Assembly: GCA_918807975.1 (NCBI GenBank)
Contig: OU964935.1
Location: forward strand, 13,417,823-13,481,822
Length of the DNA stretch: 64,000 nucleotides
Source of the DNA: Aplidium turbinatum
Taxonomy: Eukaryota > Chordata > Ascidiacea > Aplousobranchia > Polyclinidae
Direction of reading: 5' to 3'
In this document: in pieces, positions 62,131 through 64,000 of the stretch
Layout of the letters: each line of letters begins with the position of its first letter
Position numbering within the stretch: position 1 is the first letter of the stretch
Translations under genes and position numbers: made by a program
Notes under the pieces: model-generated
The model's input: only the letters and a program-made list of their open reading frames with translations
Database searches by the model: none
Told to the model about the DNA's origin: nothing

Positions 62131-62984
62131 GTAATGGCTGAGGTTACTTTTAGTTACTTATTTGCAATACTTCTTACATATACTGAAGAAAGCTGCTTTG
62201 ATAAATACACATGTGGGTACAGTTTGCGTCAAAATTTGAACTGTGATCTGAATAGTGGATACAATGCTCCAAAAACAATATGGCTTCAACGCCAGGCTAC
62301 TTTCGAAATTTTTGATCAACAAATCGATGTTTTATGCATTTGCTTCAAACAAAAGTTACAACTATTCTTATGAAACTTTTTGTACTCGTAAGACTATTTG
62401 TATTTAATACCATGCACTTGTGCACCTGATTATAGCTTTAGCTGGCCATAGGCTATACTCAATGTCATCACGAATAGGCAATAGACCGCTTCAGAAACAG
62501 CCCAAAAAATTTTTTTTCGGAAACTTTTAAGTCTTACCCCCCAAAAAGTTTCCATTTACTATAAAAACACCTTGTGTGAAATATTTTTAAAAAATATTAA
62601 TGTTTAGGGGTTCCCCTACCCCCCCGAAATTTTGGCTTTATTAACGAAAAATGTCAAACTTCAGATGGCTGTATCTCAAAAAATTTTCATGCAAACATAA
62701 GTGTTGGGGTTCATTTTCATCAGCATGGTGAGCACTAAAAGTAGAGAAAGTCAAACAAGGCAAAATTTATATTAAAAATATTTTCGATTTTTTTTTTTTT
62801 CGTTTATCGTAATATGGAAAGGATTGAGTTTAAAAAATTGAATTTTACAAATTCACCTGTGTGAAATTGGTTGCTTAACAGAATTCAGATCTCTCAACAG
62901 TATACACACAAGGTCGTAATGGGTCCCTCACCCCAAAAGTGGGTATTATCTGTTTAGAACAGGGGTTTCATGGTGACCAACCAC
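62131..62984. other. Receptor intron 15 and edge of a hAT-like element
   Basis: No further receptor exon is seen: the open frame that follows exon 15 (to 62373) does not read like TM5. From about 62500 the AT-rich DNA with GTTCCCCTACCCCCC and GGCTGTATCTC resembles the subterminal parts of the hAT-like elements elsewhere in the window. Confidence 0.35.
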
Positions 62985-63979
62985 TCATTGCTGCCCAGTT
63001 AAGGTGTTTTTAACTGGCTGGGGAAAGTCCTTGCGGTGACGAGAAACAACTTGCAAAAGATATTGTAGCTGATCCTTTGTCAAGTGCCCAGAAAAGCTTT
63101 GCACAAGGGCAACGCCTCTTTCTGCATGGTCATTTATTACAACAAGTGACTTGCAGAAAGCTCTGGCAGTCTGGTAATCTTCATTTCCTTCCCACTGTGT
63201 TGCTGGCAGCTGAAGAAAAGAATCTGGAATCTTCAGTTTTTGGAACAGTGATTGTGTATTAGAAGTAGCAAAGGTTTGCAATGTTTTGCTGTCGATGCTG
63301 TCTAATGCCACAGTAACTCTTTTTGCTGGGCCCTCTTTGTTATCATTATGGAACATTGCTTTTACCATCTGGTACTTGTTGTTTTGTAAGACATCCTCGT
63401 TAAAAAGGGAAAGACCAATCAACTCTTCTGAAACCATTGGTGAGCCATCTTCTCTGTCGTCACCACAGAAATCGCCTTATTAGTGGTTGCATAACCCTTC
63501 AAACTTTTCAGAAGGAATAGATCATTATTTGGTGCTTTCACTGCAAGTGGAGTAGTAACCCACGCTTTGACATAAATGCAGGAAGAGAAAATGCAGAGAT
63601 CACGCAGTCCTTTCTCTTCACTGGACGTCAAAGGAAACTGGCCCCGGAACATCCATACCTTGAATGTATAAATAACTTTAGCCATCCACCGTGCATGATG
63701 GTTAGCACCAGGGGCTCGAAACCGGGTTTCTTGAGATGATAGAGCTCCAAGAATTAGCAATGCTAACTCCACAACCTCCCGATAATCATTACGGGGTTGC
63801 GATTTCATGGTCAATGCTTTGTTGAGGAACTCTATTAGCTCTTCCTTAATGTCCTTTACACCATTATCTGCAACATCATCCGTAGAAGCATCTTCCCACT
63901 TTTCTTGATTTATGAAATTCCACTTCACTTTAAAACGTTTGAAGAGCTGGATCTCTAGTGCAGAAGGTGGTGTCATCAC
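62985..63979 (-). pseudogene. hAT-like transposase, C-terminal part, of the WDGK/FDTT family
   Basis: Two overlapping minus-strand frames (63979-63419, then 63437-62985) are consecutive parts of one protein with a single frameshift near 63430. The first includes LILGALSSQETRF and FRAPGANHHARWMAKVIYTF; the second SEELIGLSLFNEDV, CKSLVVINDHAERGVALVQS and LLQVVSRHRKDFPQ before a stop. RAPGAxHHARWMAK and VINDHAERG are familiar from uncharacterised transposase-like proteins of many invertebrates. It is the C-terminal counterpart of the remnant at 23879-24779. The N-terminal part lies beyond the window. Confidence 0.6.
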
Positions 63980-64000
63980 TTCTTTAAATAAGTTCCTGTA

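Noticed and set aside
62134-62373. Continuation of receptor exon 15 as coding sequence
   Set aside because: It is open but does not resemble the TM4-TM5 loop or TM5 of class C receptors, while a good donor stands at 62131.

Overview
This is animal nuclear DNA: AT-rich, intron-rich and heavily loaded with transposons. Two host genes are readable, both on the + strand and both only as spliced exons. Their protein divergence from vertebrates, and a TE load of hAT, foldback, R2-like LINE, Penelope and tRNA-SINE copies, point to an invertebrate, plausibly a non-vertebrate deuterostome such as a tunicate. The species is inference and cannot be settled from this window.

Layout. 1-7.4 kb: a reverse-oriented R2/NeSL-type LINE (zinc fingers, reverse transcriptase, restriction-like endonuclease) ending in a poly(A) tail. 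7.4-17.3 kb: a nested block of DNA transposons, including a foldback element of about 2 kb whose arms are built from short tandem repeats, a 960-bp near-palindrome inside a hAT element, and a three-deep hAT nest. 17.5-18.9 kb: a hAT copy with a pogo-like element inside it, ending about 120 bp before the first host gene.

19.05-32.87 kb: a complete arginyl-tRNA-protein transferase gene (ATE1, 12 coding exons, about 498 residues). It has two alternative first coding exons, each carrying the CGYC half of the conserved cysteine set. Its introns hold several MITEs, a foldback element and a 3.3-kb hAT-like transposon with a perfect 8-bp target duplication.

32.9-43.9 kb: intergenic DNA with a 1.6-kb hAT-like element, small hairpin elements, a TA-flanked element, a tRNA-derived SINE and a deleted hAT.

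43.97 kb to beyond 62.13 kb: the first 15 coding exons of a class C G-protein-coupled receptor of metabotropic glutamate type. They cover the signal peptide, Venus-flytrap domain, nine-cysteine linker and TM1-TM4; TM5-TM7 and the tail must lie past the window. The residues that hold the amino-acid backbone of the ligand look conserved, but the two basic residues that hold the glutamate side chain do not, so the ligand is probably not glutamate. Its introns carry a hAT relic, a small hAT MITE, Penelope fragments and a perfect 63-bp palindrome. From about 62.98 kb to the end lies a reverse-strand hAT-like transposase relic of a family seen at two other loci here.

The two host genes have no evident functional link. 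The strongest leads are the twin first exons of ATE1, the altered ligand pocket of the receptor, the foldback elements with 9-bp target duplications, and the repeated hAT-like transposase family. Exon edges, motifs and repeat ends were read by eye; family assignments rest on remembered family features, not on searches.
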